Assembly (NCBI GenBank): GCA_002716125.1 | Contig: PAZH01000040.1 | Span: forward strand, 1-64,000 | Direction of reading: 5' to 3' | Length of the DNA: 64,000 bases | Origin: Rhodospirillaceae bacterium | GTDB lineage: Bacteria > Pseudomonadota > Alphaproteobacteria > UBA8366 | Part shown: positions 1-9,677 of the stretch, piece by piece | Layout: every line of letters starts with the position of its first letter | How positions within the stretch are numbered: the stretch's first letter is position 1 | The notes under the pieces: generated by a model | Told to the model about the DNA's origin: nothing | Database searches by the model: none | Seen by the model: only the letters and a program-made list of their open reading frames with translations | Made by a program: the position numbers and the translations under genes

Positions 1-475
1 CCGCATGCATCCCGGCACAGGCCGCGGCAAGCCCGCCGATAAAGGCGGATTGCTCGCCGACCGCGCGTACCGGCGCTTCCGAAAGATCGTCGACTTGCCC
101 AGTGAGGCAGCGCGCGATGGCGCTGGCGCAGAATAAGGTGAGGTCCGTCGCCGGCTTGTCCGCATCGGGACCGGTCTGGCCATAAGGCGAGAGGGCGACA
201 ATGGCCGCGTCCGGATAGCGCCGCCTCATGGCCGCCACCCCCCAACCATTCTCAGTCAAGGCCGCCGGTCCGCCTTCGAGGACAACAATATCCATACTTT
301 TCGGCAATGCCGTCAGCGACGGTTTTCCATTATTGAGATGTTCGGCGAGCGGTGTGTCCCTTGCGGGCTCAAAGCAGTTTGCATCGGCACCGACATCCGC
401 AAACAAGCGGCCGCAAACCGCCGCGCCCAATCCGGGGCCGACCTGCAAAACCTTCAGTCCTTGCAACACGCTCAT
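1..475 (-). CDS. CoA-transferase family III (CaiB/BaiF), N-terminal part
   Basis: Only the first 158 codons lie in the window; the gene runs off the left edge. The protein starts MSVLQGLKVLQVGPGLGAA, and further in has ALSPYGQTGPDADKPATDL, the usual family III CoA-transferase pattern (LSPFGQTGP). Family members move CoA between carboxylic acids in carnitine, bile acid or aromatic acid breakdown; the substrate here cannot be told. The ATG at 475 is preceded by an AGAGGA ribosome binding site. It follows the di-haem oxidoreductase on the same strand after 63 bases. The catalytic Asp region lies outside or near the edge and could not be checked. Odd point: the N-terminal segment is shorter than in CaiB, with the stretch normally carrying the CoA-binding Arg reduced. 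Confidence 0.75.
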   Translation of the reverse strand, partial: MSVLQGLKVLQVGPGLGAAVCGRLFADVGADANCFEPARDTPLAEHLNNGKPSLTALPKSMDIVVLEGGPAALTENGWGVAAMRRRYPDAAIVALSPYGQTGPDADKPATDLTLFCASAIARCLTGQVDDLSEAPVRAVGEQSAFIGGLAAACAGMHA

Positions 476-538
476 GCCCGATCCTCTTCCGCTTTGGGAG
501 AAGTTGGTCCGCGAAGCCATCAGGTCCAGTTCCGTCGC

Positions 539-1864
539 TCAGAGCGAACGTAAGAACTCGAGGAGCTCAGCGCGCGCCGCCGCCGATAACGACCGGAATT
601 TATCTCGGGCCGCCGCCCCTTCTCCGCCGTGCCACAAAATGGCTTCCGTCAAGCTGCGGGCCCGCCCGTCATGCAGGTAGTAGGTGTTGCCGTTCACCAC
701 TTCGGTCAAGCCAATCCCCCAGAGCGGCGCGGTGCGCCATTCGCGTCCCGTGGCCTCTCCTTCCGCCAGATCGTCCGAGAGGCCTTCCCCCATATCGTGT
801 AGCAGCATATCGGAATAAGGTCGGATCTTCCGACCCCGCAAGGCCGCCAGCGGATGATCGGCGCCGGTCCGCATTTCTGCGCGATGGCAGGCGGCACACC
901 CAATCCTGCGGAAGAGCTGTGCGCCCGCTTCGCGCGCCTCGCGAGCTGCGGGTGCGTCCAACCCTTGCAGATAGAACGTCAGATGCCGTGCGACTTTGGC
1001 GGAGACTTCCAGGCCGCCGTGTCGTTCGCTGCCGCCATGCGGTGCTTGTCGGCAGCCGGTCTGGGCGAAGGTACAATCCCCCCATAAAGCCGGATAGAGC
1101 GGATTGCCAATGCCGATATCGTTCAACAGAGCGACCGCGTTCTGATCGGCAATCGTCGCCTGCTCTGCCTTCCATCCGAACCGTCCAAGTCGGGTGTCGC
1201 CGTGCGCTTCGCTTCGAACCCGGTTTGCACGCCCTGAAATGCCATCGCCATCTTGGTCTTCGGGATCCGCATACGCCAAGATTTCCGCCGCATCGACCGC
1301 CTCCAAGAGACCCAGCCCGAAGACCGGCGGCGCCAATCGCGGGCTCAACCGACCTTTAACCGATATCGGACCGTACGCAAGATCGACGACGCGGTATTCC
1401 GGCTGTCGGAGCCGAACGACCTCGCCGTCCGACAAAACAACTTTCTGCTCGCGATAGGTCACCGCAATCCGCCCTTCGGCCTTTACGCCGGCGACGGCTT
1501 TATCTTGGATTTGCGCGCCATAGACGGGGTCCCGCGCGGGCAATTTGAGGATCAAACCGTTGTCCGGATGCCCGCGACCATCGCCGACATGGCAATCCGC
1601 ACAGGCTCGCGCGTTATAGAGCGGACCCAGACCGTCCGACGCCGTCGTCTCACTCGGCGCGGGACGCCAGCTCTTGCGGAAGAGCGAATTCCCGAGATGC
1701 ACTGTCGCGCGGTCATGGTCGGAGAGGCCGGCGAGCGGTTGCGAAAAGGCGTCCGGGCCAGCCGCCACCGCGCCCTGAATGCCCACCACGACAAGCGCGG
1801 CCAGAACGGCAACGATGCTACGTGTGATCCGCGGCGATCGCCTCACTAACATTGGCGAACCCAT
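539..1864 (-). CDS. Di-haem oxidoreductase (DUF1111 / putative peroxidase), secreted
   Basis: The 441-residue protein has an N-terminal signal sequence (positively charged MLVRRSPRITR followed by a hydrophobic stretch ending in AVAA near residue 35), so it is exported. Two c-type haem sites are visible, CADCH about residue 88 and CAACH about residue 325. This two-haem layout with a conserved middle region is that of the di-haem oxidoreductase family PF06537, related to MauG/cytochrome c peroxidase in general plan. Members often lie with imelysin iron-uptake genes, but none is seen here. The start overlaps the end of pyrD by 47 bases; the ATG at 1852 (MLVRRS) is an alternative start. Physiological substrate unknown. 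Confidence 0.8.
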   Translation of the reverse strand: MGSPMLVRRSPRITRSIVAVLAALVVVGIQGAVAAGPDAFSQPLAGLSDHDRATVHLGNSLFRKSWRPAPSETTASDGLGPLYNARACADCHVGDGRGHPDNGLILKLPARDPVYGAQIQDKAVAGVKAEGRIAVTYREQKVVLSDGEVVRLRQPEYRVVDLAYGPISVKGRLSPRLAPPVFGLGLLEAVDAAEILAYADPEDQDGDGISGRANRVRSEAHGDTRLGRFGWKAEQATIADQNAVALLNDIGIGNPLYPALWGDCTFAQTGCRQAPHGGSERHGGLEVSAKVARHLTFYLQGLDAPAAREAREAGAQLFRRIGCAACHRAEMRTGADHPLAALRGRKIRPYSDMLLHDMGEGLSDDLAEGEATGREWRTAPLWGIGLTEVVNGNTYYLHDGRARSLTEAILWHGGEGAAARDKFRSLSAAARAELLEFLRSL

Positions 1865-2882
1865 CCTGTTTCAACAATGCCGCCAACTCACGCTTGATCC
1901 GCCCAACCAACGCCGGGCCCTGGAAGACCAGCGCGGTGTAAAGCTGCACCAGCGATGCACCGGCCCGAATCTTGGCATAAGCGTCGGCGCCGGAAGCCAC
2001 GCCGCCACAGCCAACCAACGGGACTTTCCCGTCGGTCAGCCGATAAAACTCAGCTAGGCATGCCGTCGACTTCTCCATCAACGGTCGGCCAGAAAGACCG
2101 CCCGCTTGCGATTTTTCGGCGCTTCGCAAATCTGTCGGGCGGTCAACCGTTGTATTGCCGATGACCAACCCGTCGATTTCGGACGCCATCACCACGTCCG
2201 CAATATCCTGCATCTCTGCGAACTCGAGATCGGGTGCGACCTTCACCAAGAGCGGTGGCACTCTACCGCCATCAGGTATCGCGCGTGCGCGGGCTTCCAT
2301 GGATGCGCCGAGCAATTGCGACAGGCTTTCCCGCGCCTGCAAAGCGCGGAGCCCTTCGGTATTCGGCGAAGAAATATTGACGACAATGTAATCGGAAAGC
2401 GGCGTTACCCGCTCGATCCCGACGGCGTAGTCGTTTTCCGCCCGCTCCGTCTCTTTGTTCTTGCCAACATTCGCTCCCACGATCCCGGGCCGTCCGTGCC
2501 GGGCTTCCAGCCGCAATGCATAAGCCTCAAGCCCGCCGCTATTGAAACCAAATCGATTGATCGCCGCTTCATCCTCGGTGAGGCGAAAGAGGCGCGGCTT
2601 AGGATTGCCGGGCTGCGGGCGCGGCGTCACGGTCCCTGCCTCGACGAAACCGAAACCGGTACGCAACATGGCGTCCGGTACTTCCGCGTCCTTATCGAAG
2701 CCTGCGGCCAGTCCAATCGGATTGGGGAAGTCGAGCCCCCAGAGCGATTGCGCCAATATCGGATCGTCCGGCGTGCTGTCGCCACCAACAAGCCCGGCTC
2801 TGAGCGCGCGAATTGCGAGACCATGCGCGGTCTCGGCGTCGAATAAATGCAAAACAGGGCGGGCGAGGGCGTACGGGAACAT
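1818..2882 (-). CDS. pyrD: Dihydroorotate dehydrogenase (quinone), class 2
   Basis: This enzyme oxidises dihydroorotate to orotate in pyrimidine synthesis and passes electrons to membrane quinone through FMN. The sequence shows the class 2 N-terminal helix region (MFPYALARPVLHLFDAETAH), then NPIGLAAGFDKDAE, the NRFGFNSGG loop, VVNISSPNTEGLR, LVKVAPDL, and the FMN phosphate region VGCGGVASGADAYAKI. The ATG at 2882 matches the usual family start; an upstream GTG at 2912 would add ten residues without support. No clear Shine-Dalgarno was seen. It is the first gene of a co-directional group with the di-haem oxidoreductase and CoA-transferase. pyrE lies about 3.7 kb away on the other strand. Confidence 0.95.
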   Translation of the reverse strand: MFPYALARPVLHLFDAETAHGLAIRALRAGLVGGDSTPDDPILAQSLWGLDFPNPIGLAAGFDKDAEVPDAMLRTGFGFVEAGTVTPRPQPGNPKPRLFRLTEDEAAINRFGFNSGGLEAYALRLEARHGRPGIVGANVGKNKETERAENDYAVGIERVTPLSDYIVVNISSPNTEGLRALQARESLSQLLGASMEARARAIPDGGRVPPLLVKVAPDLEFAEMQDIADVVMASEIDGLVIGNTTVDRPTDLRSAEKSQAGGLSGRPLMEKSTACLAEFYRLTDGKVPLVGCGGVASGADAYAKIRAGASLVQLYTALVFQGPALVGRIKRELAALLKQDGFANVSEAIAADHT

Positions 2883-3191
2883 GCGTACCGAGCTATGTAG
2901 TCGCTTCGACACGTATTGTCATGTGTCTCGCGCCGGGTTCATGCTTCGACAGGCACAAGCTTCGACAGATTCAGCATGAGGTATTGGATTAACAAGAACC
3001 ATCCTCATCCTGAGCTTTTCGAAGGTCGCGGATAGGTGGAGATTGTTTTTTTTTCGGAAAACGAGCCCATGCACAGTAATAGAATACCGCTGAATGTGGC
3101 GAAATCGGTCGATAGCGATGTTCTGTCGCCCGGCAAGCCCATTCACAATGTCGAAAAAGGGATGAAACCCTATCCCAAATTAGACAAATTG
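2883..3191. repeat. Intergenic region with degenerate TTCGACAG/TCATCCTGAG repeat
   Basis: No gene is supported in these 309 bases. Positions 2941-2980 hold two TTCGACAG units ending in CAGCATGAG, and 3001-3028 hold CTCATCCTGAGC followed by TTTTCGAAGG. Together they form a decayed copy of the inverted repeat seen intact at 11985-12038. A short A/T-rich run (TTTTTTTTC) lies near 3046. Short open frames here have no family features. Confidence 0.6.
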
Positions 3192-3569
3192 TCACCAATC
3201 AAAGAATTTGGCGATATCCGGTGCCGGCGATTTGATCTCGACCATTTTCGAATCTTCCAAAGCTTCAACCGTGTGCGGCACGTCCGGCGGATGCAGACAG
3301 GTATCGCCGGGCTCTAAGACAAACGTTTCGTCGCCGATGGTCGTCTTGAGTCTGCCGCTGATCACATAGACCAGAGACTCGTGCGAATGCACGTGAAGCG
3401 GCGCCCCTGTGCCTTTCTCATACTGGATTTCCAGGAACGTCATGTGTTCTCCCATGATCAAGGGCTTTGCCTGAAGATTGCCGAAAGTCGGCTGTCCCTC
3501 GATCGATTTGACGTCAATTGTGCGGGCCTCGGCCCCGCGCGAGATATACGGACTAGCCTTGTCGGTCAT
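3192..3569 (-). CDS. Small cupin-domain protein
   Basis: A 125-residue single cupin barrel. Cupin motif 1 is visible as GAPLHVHSHESLVYVISG, with the metal-binding HxH and Glu, and motif 2 as LEPGDTCLHPPDVPHTVEA, with the distal His. The metal site therefore looks complete. The ATG at 3569 is chosen because CAGGGAC precedes it; the longer frame from 3605 adds 12 unsupported residues. Such stand-alone cupins may bind small acids, act as dioxygenases or isomerases, or sense ligands; the sequence does not say which. It is flanked by non-coding DNA on both sides and may be transcribed alone. Confidence 0.8.
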   Translation of the reverse strand: MTDKASPYISRGAEARTIDVKSIEGQPTFGNLQAKPLIMGEHMTFLEIQYEKGTGAPLHVHSHESLVYVISGRLKTTIGDETFVLEPGDTCLHPPDVPHTVEALEDSKMVEIKSPAPDIAKFFDW

Positions 3570-3747
3570 GAAAAGTCCCTGAAAAACGAGAACGGAATGC
3601 GTCACCCTTATCCTAACCTTCCCGCCTCAATGGAGGAAAGGACTCCAAGAAGGTGGCGACCTCATTCCCACGCCGATAGGCGTGACAAATCCGCACGACT
3701 TTCCACTTCACCTTGATTCCCGAACCGAAATTAGTGTCATTTAAACA

Positions 3748-5337
3748 ATGGACTTTGAATGGATTGCCATTGCCCTGGGCGACGTCGTTTGGATCGCGGT
3801 TGCGTTCGTCTTGGGGCTGTTGTCGCGCGCCGCCGGTCTACCGCCATTGGTAGGCTTTCTTGCCGCCGGGTTTTTGATGAACGCGCAGGGCATCGAAGGC
3901 GGCGAGATGCTGGAGAAGCTGTCCGACCTCGGCATTACGCTCCTCTTGTTTATCGTCGGCCTAAAGCTAAACCTTGGCACACTGGGTCGACCGCAGGTCT
4001 GGGGTGTAGCCAGCCTTCACATGTGCATCGTCGTTGCGCTGTTCGGCAGTGCGATCTTCGGATTGGCACTATTGGGTATTCCCTTCGTCGCCGGACTCGG
4101 GCTTGAGCAATCTTTCCTAATCGCATTTGCGATGAGCTTTTCGAGCACGGTCTTCGCCGTGAAGGTCCTGGAAGAACGCGGTGAGATGGTGTCTCTCCAC
4201 GGTCGGATCGCCATCGGCATCTTGATCGTGCAGGATTTAGCCGCTGTTATCTTTCTGGCCATCTCGACCGGCAAGCTGCCGAGCCCGTGGGCAGTTTCCA
4301 TCTTGCTGCTTATTCCGCTACGTCCGGTCCTGCTTAAAATTCTGGAGCGCGTCGGACACGGCGAGTTGTTGGTGCTCTACGGGTTCTTACTGGCGCTCGG
4401 CGGCGCGGAAGCGTTCGAGCTCGTCGGCATGAAGGGTGACCTGGGCGCGCTTATCCTCGGCATTATGATTGCCAATCATGCGAAAGCGGATGAGCTGTCA
4501 AAGAACATGCTCGGTTTCAAGGACCTCTTCCTCTTGGGATTCTTCCTCTCCATCGGCCTCTCCGGTCCGCTCAGTACCGCGACGGTCGTCGCTGCCGTCA
4601 TCATTACACCGCTAATCCTGCTCAAGTCCGCCTTCTTTTTCGCCTTGTTCGCCGCCTTCAAGCTGCGGGCGCGTACGTCGTTCTTTGCATCGCTCAATTT
4701 GACGAATTTCAGCGAGTTCGGGCTCATCGTCGCGGCGATCGGTGTTGCAAACGGCTGGCTCGGCAGCGAATGGCTGATCGTGCTGGCAATCGCCATGTCG
4801 CTCTCTTTCGCCGTGGGGGCCGCTCTGAACGCCGTAACGAATTGGCTCTATACCCAGCGCCGCGGCGTCTGGTCTCGTTTGCAGCGAGCCGAAAGGATGC
4901 CGGACGACCAGCCCTTCGATATACAAGGTGCGAAGATCGCGATTATCGGCATGGGCGGGATCGGCACGGGAACCTACGACCGCCTGCGTGAGATCCATGG
5001 GGACGCCGTCGTCGGTGTGGATATCGACCCCCGTACCGTCCGGAACCAACGCGCGACGGGCCGGGACGTCCTGGTCGGTGACCCGAGTGACGCCGATTTC
5101 TGGGACCGCGTCCAAGCCACCCACTCAATCGAATTGGTGATGCTCGCCCTACCGAACATGAACACGGATCTTGCCGTTTTGGCGCAACTGAAATCAGCCG
5201 GCTTCAGCGGCAAAGTGGCTGCGACGGTAAAATTTCAAGACGAGGCCGAAGTCCTTATGGCGGCCGGTGCCACGACAGTCTTCAACATCTATACCGAGGC
5301 CGGCGCCGGGTTCGCAGACCACATCCTGGAACGGTGA
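3748..5337 (+). CDS. Kef/CPA2-type cation:proton antiporter with TrkA-N domain
   Basis: A 529-residue membrane protein. About a dozen hydrophobic segments fill residues 1-375 (Na+/H+ exchanger fold, with the GITLLLFIVGLKLNLGTL region typical of CPA2 transporters). A Rossmann RCK/TrkA-N domain begins near residue 394 (AKIAIIGMGGIGTG) with an acidic residue after strand 2 (VVGVDIDPRTV), which suggests NAD(H) binding. KefB/KefC and YbaL have the same order. It probably exports K+ or Na+ in exchange for protons and is gated by the nucleotide domain. There is no TrkA-C domain, as in many alphaproteobacterial members. No partner KefF/G gene is adjacent. Confidence 0.85.
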   Translation: MDFEWIAIALGDVVWIAVAFVLGLLSRAAGLPPLVGFLAAGFLMNAQGIEGGEMLEKLSDLGITLLLFIVGLKLNLGTLGRPQVWGVASLHMCIVVALFGSAIFGLALLGIPFVAGLGLEQSFLIAFAMSFSSTVFAVKVLEERGEMVSLHGRIAIGILIVQDLAAVIFLAISTGKLPSPWAVSILLLIPLRPVLLKILERVGHGELLVLYGFLLALGGAEAFELVGMKGDLGALILGIMIANHAKADELSKNMLGFKDLFLLGFFLSIGLSGPLSTATVVAAVIITPLILLKSAFFFALFAAFKLRARTSFFASLNLTNFSEFGLIVAAIGVANGWLGSEWLIVLAIAMSLSFAVGAALNAVTNWLYTQRRGVWSRLQRAERMPDDQPFDIQGAKIAIIGMGGIGTGTYDRLREIHGDAVVGVDIDPRTVRNQRATGRDVLVGDPSDADFWDRVQATHSIELVMLALPNMNTDLAVLAQLKSAGFSGKVAATVKFQDEAEVLMAAGATTVFNIYTEAGAGFADHILER

Positions 5338-5465
5338 ATTCACAGGCGATCCGCTAAGGCATCCCTCGTTTCGGCGAAGGCGGGAAAGACAATACGCTCG
5401 GACCTGTCTTCTCATTGCCCGGCACCTAAGTTCTTCTCCAGCGCCACCACGCCGGAGCACGCGAT

Positions 5466-6455
5466 ATGTCCCGTCTCACGCTCAGTCTGTCCTGTGTCGA
5501 TTACGACCGCACGCGCGCGATCTTCGAAGAGAAAGTGCGGGTGACCGGCTGCGACATCGTACCGACAGCGATGTCGCCGGAGGAGGCATTTCACCGGGCT
5601 TTTAAGTTCCAGGAATTCGATATCTCCGAACTCTCGATGTCGAGTTACATGAACCAGGTGGCCAAGGACGGGAGTCCGTATGTCGGCATCCCGGCCTTTC
5701 TCTCGCGCATGTTCCGTCACTCCTCGATTTATATCCGCACGGACAAGGGTATCGATAAGCCGGAAGATCTGAAGGGTAAGGTCGTTGGCGTCCCGGAATA
5801 CCAGATGACGGCGGCACTTTGGGTCCGTGGCATGTTGGCGGACGAGTATGGTGTACAACCCGCCGATATGAGCTGGCGGGATGGCGGCCTTGAGGAAGGC
5901 GGCAAGATTCCAAACGTCAATCTCAAGCTGCCGGAAGGCGTACACCTCGAAACCATCCCGACGGACCGAACTTTGTCGGAGATGCTGGATACAGGAGAGA
6001 TCGACGCCCTGATGAGTGCCCGAGCGCCCTCCTGTTTCGGCCGAAACGCGAACGTAACACGACTGTTTCAAGACTATCGGGCAGCAGAGGAAGCCTATTA
6101 CAAGAAAACCGGCCTTTTCCCGATCATGCATATCGTCGGCATCCGCAAGAGCCTGGTCGAACAGCACCCGTGGTTGCCGGTGAACGTCTTGAACGCCTTC
6201 ATTGAGGCAAAGCAGATTTGCTACACGAACCTCGCCAAGGTTGGACACTTGTTCACGACATTGCCTTGGCCCGTCGACGAATTCGAAGCGGCGAAGAAAC
6301 TGATGGGCGAAGACTATTGGCCCTACGGCGTCCATCAAAATGCCGCCGTGATTGAGGCCATGTGCCGTTATTCCTTCGACCAGGGCCTGACGGCACGAAA
6401 ATTGACGGCGGAAGATCTATTTGCTCCATCGACGTTCGAACTGGCGAAGGTTTAA
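5466..6455 (+). CDS. Substrate-binding-like protein (4,5-dihydroxyphthalate decarboxylase-like family)
   Basis: The 329-residue protein matches the pattern of proteins annotated as 4,5-dihydroxyphthalate decarboxylase or NMT1/THI5-like binding proteins: an early LSCVDYDRTRAI, then DISELSMSSY, a central GVPEYQMTAALWVRG, and a later TGEIDALMSARAP. No signal peptide is evident, so it may be cytoplasmic, which fits the enzyme-like branch better than a periplasmic receptor. No ABC permease or ATPase gene is next to it. The ATG at 5466 follows a weak purine stretch. The decarboxylase name comes from phthalate catabolism genes and should not be taken as proof of that activity here. Confidence 0.7.
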   Translation: MSRLTLSLSCVDYDRTRAIFEEKVRVTGCDIVPTAMSPEEAFHRAFKFQEFDISELSMSSYMNQVAKDGSPYVGIPAFLSRMFRHSSIYIRTDKGIDKPEDLKGKVVGVPEYQMTAALWVRGMLADEYGVQPADMSWRDGGLEEGGKIPNVNLKLPEGVHLETIPTDRTLSEMLDTGEIDALMSARAPSCFGRNANVTRLFQDYRAAEEAYYKKTGLFPIMHIVGIRKSLVEQHPWLPVNVLNAFIEAKQICYTNLAKVGHLFTTLPWPVDEFEAAKKLMGEDYWPYGVHQNAAVIEAMCRYSFDQGLTARKLTAEDLFAPSTFELAKV

Positions 6456-6544
6456 CAACAGTATCGGCGCCGGGACTTGGCGATTGGACCCGAATCGGCT
6501 TATAGGCTGATGCGCGGATAGACAGAAGATGAGAGGACCCGGCC

Positions 6545-7243
6545 ATGGCCATGCGAGGCGCTTTTCCAGACGAACGGACAATGGCGGATGTGACCGCGAA
6601 AATGCTGGTCGAAGTCGGTGCTGTGAATTTCAACGCCAAAGACCCATTCATCCTGACCTCCGGTTGGGCGAGCCCCGTCTATCTCGATTGCCGACGGCTG
6701 ATCTCATTTCCCCGCGTTCGGGAAACGCTGATGGAATTCGGCGTCTCGAAAATCCTAAAAAACGCAGGGTTTGAACAGTTTGATGCCGTCGCCGGCGGCG
6801 AGACCGCAGGCATCCCTTTCGCCGCCTGGATCGCGGAACGGATGATGCTGCCGATGCAATATGTGCGCAAAAAGCCGAAAGGGTTTGGGCGCAACGCGCA
6901 AATCGAAGGTGTCATTGAGGAAGACCAACGCATCCTGCTGGTCGAGGATATGACGACCGACGGACGATCCAAGGTCAATTTCTGCAACGCCTTACGTGAC
7001 GCCGGCGCCAGCGTCGACCATATCTTCGTCATCTTCTACTACGATATTTTCCCGGACGGCCCCGAGATTTTGAAGGACGCTCAAGTCACCATGCATCACC
7101 TCGCAACTTGGTGGGATGTCTTGAGGGTTGCGAAAGACGAGGGGCTCTTCGACAGCGAAACGCTTGCCGAGGTTGAAAAGTACTTCAACGACCCGAAAGC
7201 CTGGTCGGAGGCCAACGGCGGCGTAGCCGAAGGCACGGGGTAA
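6545..7243 (+). CDS. pyrE: Orotate phosphoribosyltransferase
   Basis: This enzyme couples orotate to PRPP to give OMP in pyrimidine synthesis. The 232-residue protein has the substrate loop region [17 protein letters not shown], the [11 protein letters not shown] segment, the catalytic-loop lysines in [10 protein letters not shown], and the PRPP-binding motif [14 protein letters not shown] (around residue 135). The ATG at 6545 gives a sensible N-terminus; the ATG at 6581 (MADVTAKML) is also possible and closer to typical family length. The gene stands between a binding-like protein and a molybdenum enzyme, so it seems not to be in a pyrimidine operon. Confidence 0.95.
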   Translation: MAMRGAFPDERTMADVTAKMLVEVGAVNFNAKDPFILTSGWASPVYLDCRRLISFPRVRETLMEFGVSKILKNAGFEQFDAVAGGETAGIPFAAWIAERMMLPMQYVRKKPKGFGRNAQIEGVIEEDQRILLVEDMTTDGRSKVNFCNALRDAGASVDHIFVIFYYDIFPDGPEILKDAQVTMHHLATWWDVLRVAKDEGLFDSETLAEVEKYFNDPKAWSEANGGVAEGTG

Positions 7244-7306
7244 CCGGAGCCATGAATTTGCGCTTGTCATCTCTGCCTTCGCGGGAAAACCACTGAGGGT
7301 CATTGA

Positions 7307-9667
7307 ATGCCTGCGGACCGGCCTCTTTGGACACCGAAGCCCGGCGGCTTAGTCGGCAAACCTATCCGGCGCTTCGAAGACTCACGGTTGCTGCGCGGCG
7401 AGGGGCAATATATCGCGGACCTTCACATCGACGGCATAACCCATATGGCGGTTGTGCGCGCCATCTATCCACACGCGCGAATCCTCGGCATCGACACAGG
7501 CAATGCGGCCGGTTTACCGGGCGTGCTGGGCGTCTGGACCGGCGCGGATACGGCGGCGGATGGGCTCGGCGGGCTACCATGGGAACGGCGGCCCTTTAAC
7601 GTGCCGACCGATTTGCCAAAGGGCGACCCGGCCATCGGCCAACCGCAGCCCGTTTTAGCAAGATATCTCGTGCAATACCTGGGTCAACCGGTCGCCGTGG
7701 TCGTGGCAGAAACACGCGAACAAGCGTTCGATGGCGCCGAAGCGGTCATCGTCGACTATGAACCCCTCGCCCCTCTCATGGATGTGCGCGAAGCTGTACA
7801 ACCGGATGCGCATCAGCTGTGGACCCAGTCGCCGGGCAATTGCTGTTTCGAATTTCAGGTAGGAGACGCCGCAGCGACAGAGGCAGCGATCAGCACAGCA
7901 CCAACTGTCGTTCGCTTGTCCAGCGACAATGGACGCCTCGTCCAAAACCCCTTGGAAACCAGGGGTTATATTGGTTTGTGGGATGCCGTCGAGGAACGTT
8001 ACACGCTTCACGCCGCGGCCGGTAAACCGCAGACCGTCGGGCGCGACCTGGCACATTTCGTCTTTGGACTGCCCGAAGACCGGGTGCGCGCGGTGGTGAA
8101 GGACGTCGGCGGCGGGGTCGGCGCCAAGAACCCGCTATATCCGGAACAGGCGCTGGTGTTGTGGACCGCCAAGAAACTCGGCCGCCCGGTCCGCTGGCAG
8201 GCCAGCCGCAGCGAAACCTTCCTCGCCGACTATCAGGGCCGAGGTCAGGCTGCGGACGCAGAGATGGCTTTCGATGCCGACGGGAAGGTTTTGGCCTTCC
8301 GGGTTCGCGTGCTCGCCGACCTCGGTGCTTTTCTCGGCCCCCGCGGTTCTACGGCGCCCAATATGTGGCGTACCATGGGCGCCAGCGTCTACGACTTTCC
8401 GGCCGTGGATTACGAAGTACGTGCGATCCACACCCACAATATGCCGACATGTCCTTATCGAGGTGCAGGCGCGCCCGAGGCGATTTTTATCATTGAGCGT
8501 CTGTTCGATATGGCCGCGGCCGCGTTAGGCCTAGCGCCCGGGGCGATTCGTCGGCGTAATTTGGTCCCGGCCGCGGCCATGCCATTCAAAACGGCCATCG
8601 GGACGACTTTGGACAGCGGCGATTTTGCCCAAATCATGGATTCCGCCGAAGAAATGGCTGATCTCGGCGGTTTCGATGCCCGCAAGGCCGACAGCGAAGC
8701 CCGCGGCCGGCGGCGCGGCCTTGGCTACGGCAATCTACTCGAGGCCTGCGGGGCCGGGATCGCGGACCGCGCGGTCGTGTCCTGCCTGCCGGACGGCCAG
8801 GTCCATATGCGCCTTGGCAGCATGTCTAACGGGCAGTCGCATGAAACCGTTTATGCTCAGATTCTCAGTGATTGTCTCGATATCGATATAAATAAAATCA
8901 GCTTGATCCAAGGCGATTCGAACGAGACGCCTTGGGGGATGGGAACAGGCGCTTCGCGCTCGATGACGGTCTGCGGGAGCGCTTTGGTCCTGGCCGCGGA
9001 CGAAGTCATCGAGGCAGGTCGAAAACTCGCCAGTCAGATGCTGGAAGCCGCGGAAACCGACATTCATTACGAAAACGCATCGTATTCAGTGGTGGGTACG
9101 GACCGCTCGGTGAGCCTCGGCGAGGTCGCCGCGCAGGCGATTGCGGATGGAGCATCGGCAGAACGCGGCCTTGAAGTGGAACATCGCTACGATCCAACCG
9201 CTGCGACCTATCCCAATGGCTGCCACATCGCTGAGGTTGAGGTCGACCCGGAGACCGGCGTTGTGACCTTGGAGAACTACGTCATGGCGCAGGATGTCGG
9301 CCGGGTCCTGAATCCTATGGTCGTCGAGGGTCAATTGACCGGCGGCGTCGCGCAAGGGATCGGCCAAGCATTGTTAGAATGGAATGTGAAAGACCCGGAT
9401 TCGGGGCAATTGCTGTCCGGCTCCTTCATGGATTGCGCCCTGCCGCGCGCCGACGACCTGCCGGCGTTTTCGACGGAGATCCTGGAAGTTCCCTGCGCCA
9501 ACACACCGACCGGTGTGAAATCCGTCGGTGAAGCGGGGCCGACCGGGGCGCCCGCCGCGGTCGTCAATGCCATCGTCGACGCGTTGCGGCCCTTGGGCGT
9601 GCAGCATATCGAAATGCCGGCAACCCCCCATGCGGTATGGCAGGCGATACAGGCGACGAAGCGATAA
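7307..9667 (+). CDS. Molybdenum hydroxylase large subunit (xanthine dehydrogenase/CoxL family)
   Basis: A 786-residue molybdopterin-binding subunit. The N-terminal hammerhead domain opens with VGKPIRRFEDSRLLRGEGQY. The first cofactor domain contains GGGVGAKNPLYPE (about residue 268). The active-site loop region is PYRGAGAPEA (about 384), lacking the Cys of CO dehydrogenase's AYRCSFR, so this is not a true CO dehydrogenase. The catalytic Glu lies in SVGEAGPTGAP (about 740). Such enzymes hydroxylate purines, aldehydes or N-heterocycles. The usual partner subunits (2Fe-2S and FAD) are not in this window, so it either works with subunits encoded elsewhere or is a stand-alone form. A CoxG-like gene lies just downstream on the opposite strand. 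Confidence 0.9.
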   Translation: MPADRPLWTPKPGGLVGKPIRRFEDSRLLRGEGQYIADLHIDGITHMAVVRAIYPHARILGIDTGNAAGLPGVLGVWTGADTAADGLGGLPWERRPFNVPTDLPKGDPAIGQPQPVLARYLVQYLGQPVAVVVAETREQAFDGAEAVIVDYEPLAPLMDVREAVQPDAHQLWTQSPGNCCFEFQVGDAAATEAAISTAPTVVRLSSDNGRLVQNPLETRGYIGLWDAVEERYTLHAAAGKPQTVGRDLAHFVFGLPEDRVRAVVKDVGGGVGAKNPLYPEQALVLWTAKKLGRPVRWQASRSETFLADYQGRGQAADAEMAFDADGKVLAFRVRVLADLGAFLGPRGSTAPNMWRTMGASVYDFPAVDYEVRAIHTHNMPTCPYRGAGAPEAIFIIERLFDMAAAALGLAPGAIRRRNLVPAAAMPFKTAIGTTLDSGDFAQIMDSAEEMADLGGFDARKADSEARGRRRGLGYGNLLEACGAGIADRAVVSCLPDGQVHMRLGSMSNGQSHETVYAQILSDCLDIDINKISLIQGDSNETPWGMGTGASRSMTVCGSALVLAADEVIEAGRKLASQMLEAAETDIHYENASYSVVGTDRSVSLGEVAAQAIADGASAERGLEVEHRYDPTAATYPNGCHIAEVEVDPETGVVTLENYVMAQDVGRVLNPMVVEGQLTGGVAQGIGQALLEWNVKDPDSGQLLSGSFMDCALPRADDLPAFSTEILEVPCANTPTGVKSVGEAGPTGAPAAVVNAIVDALRPLGVQHIEMPATPHAVWQAIQATKR

Positions 9668-9677
9668 CCAGCCAAAT

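Noticed and set aside
352-1359. A 335-codon open frame on the plus strand
   Set aside because: It lies antisense to the di-haem oxidoreductase, which has a signal peptide and two CxxCH motifs; the plus-strand product is rich in Arg and Pro and has no family features, as expected for a shadow frame in GC-rich DNA.
5412-6338. A 308-codon open frame on the minus strand
   Set aside because: Antisense to the clear binding-protein-like gene at 5466-6455, without recognisable motifs.
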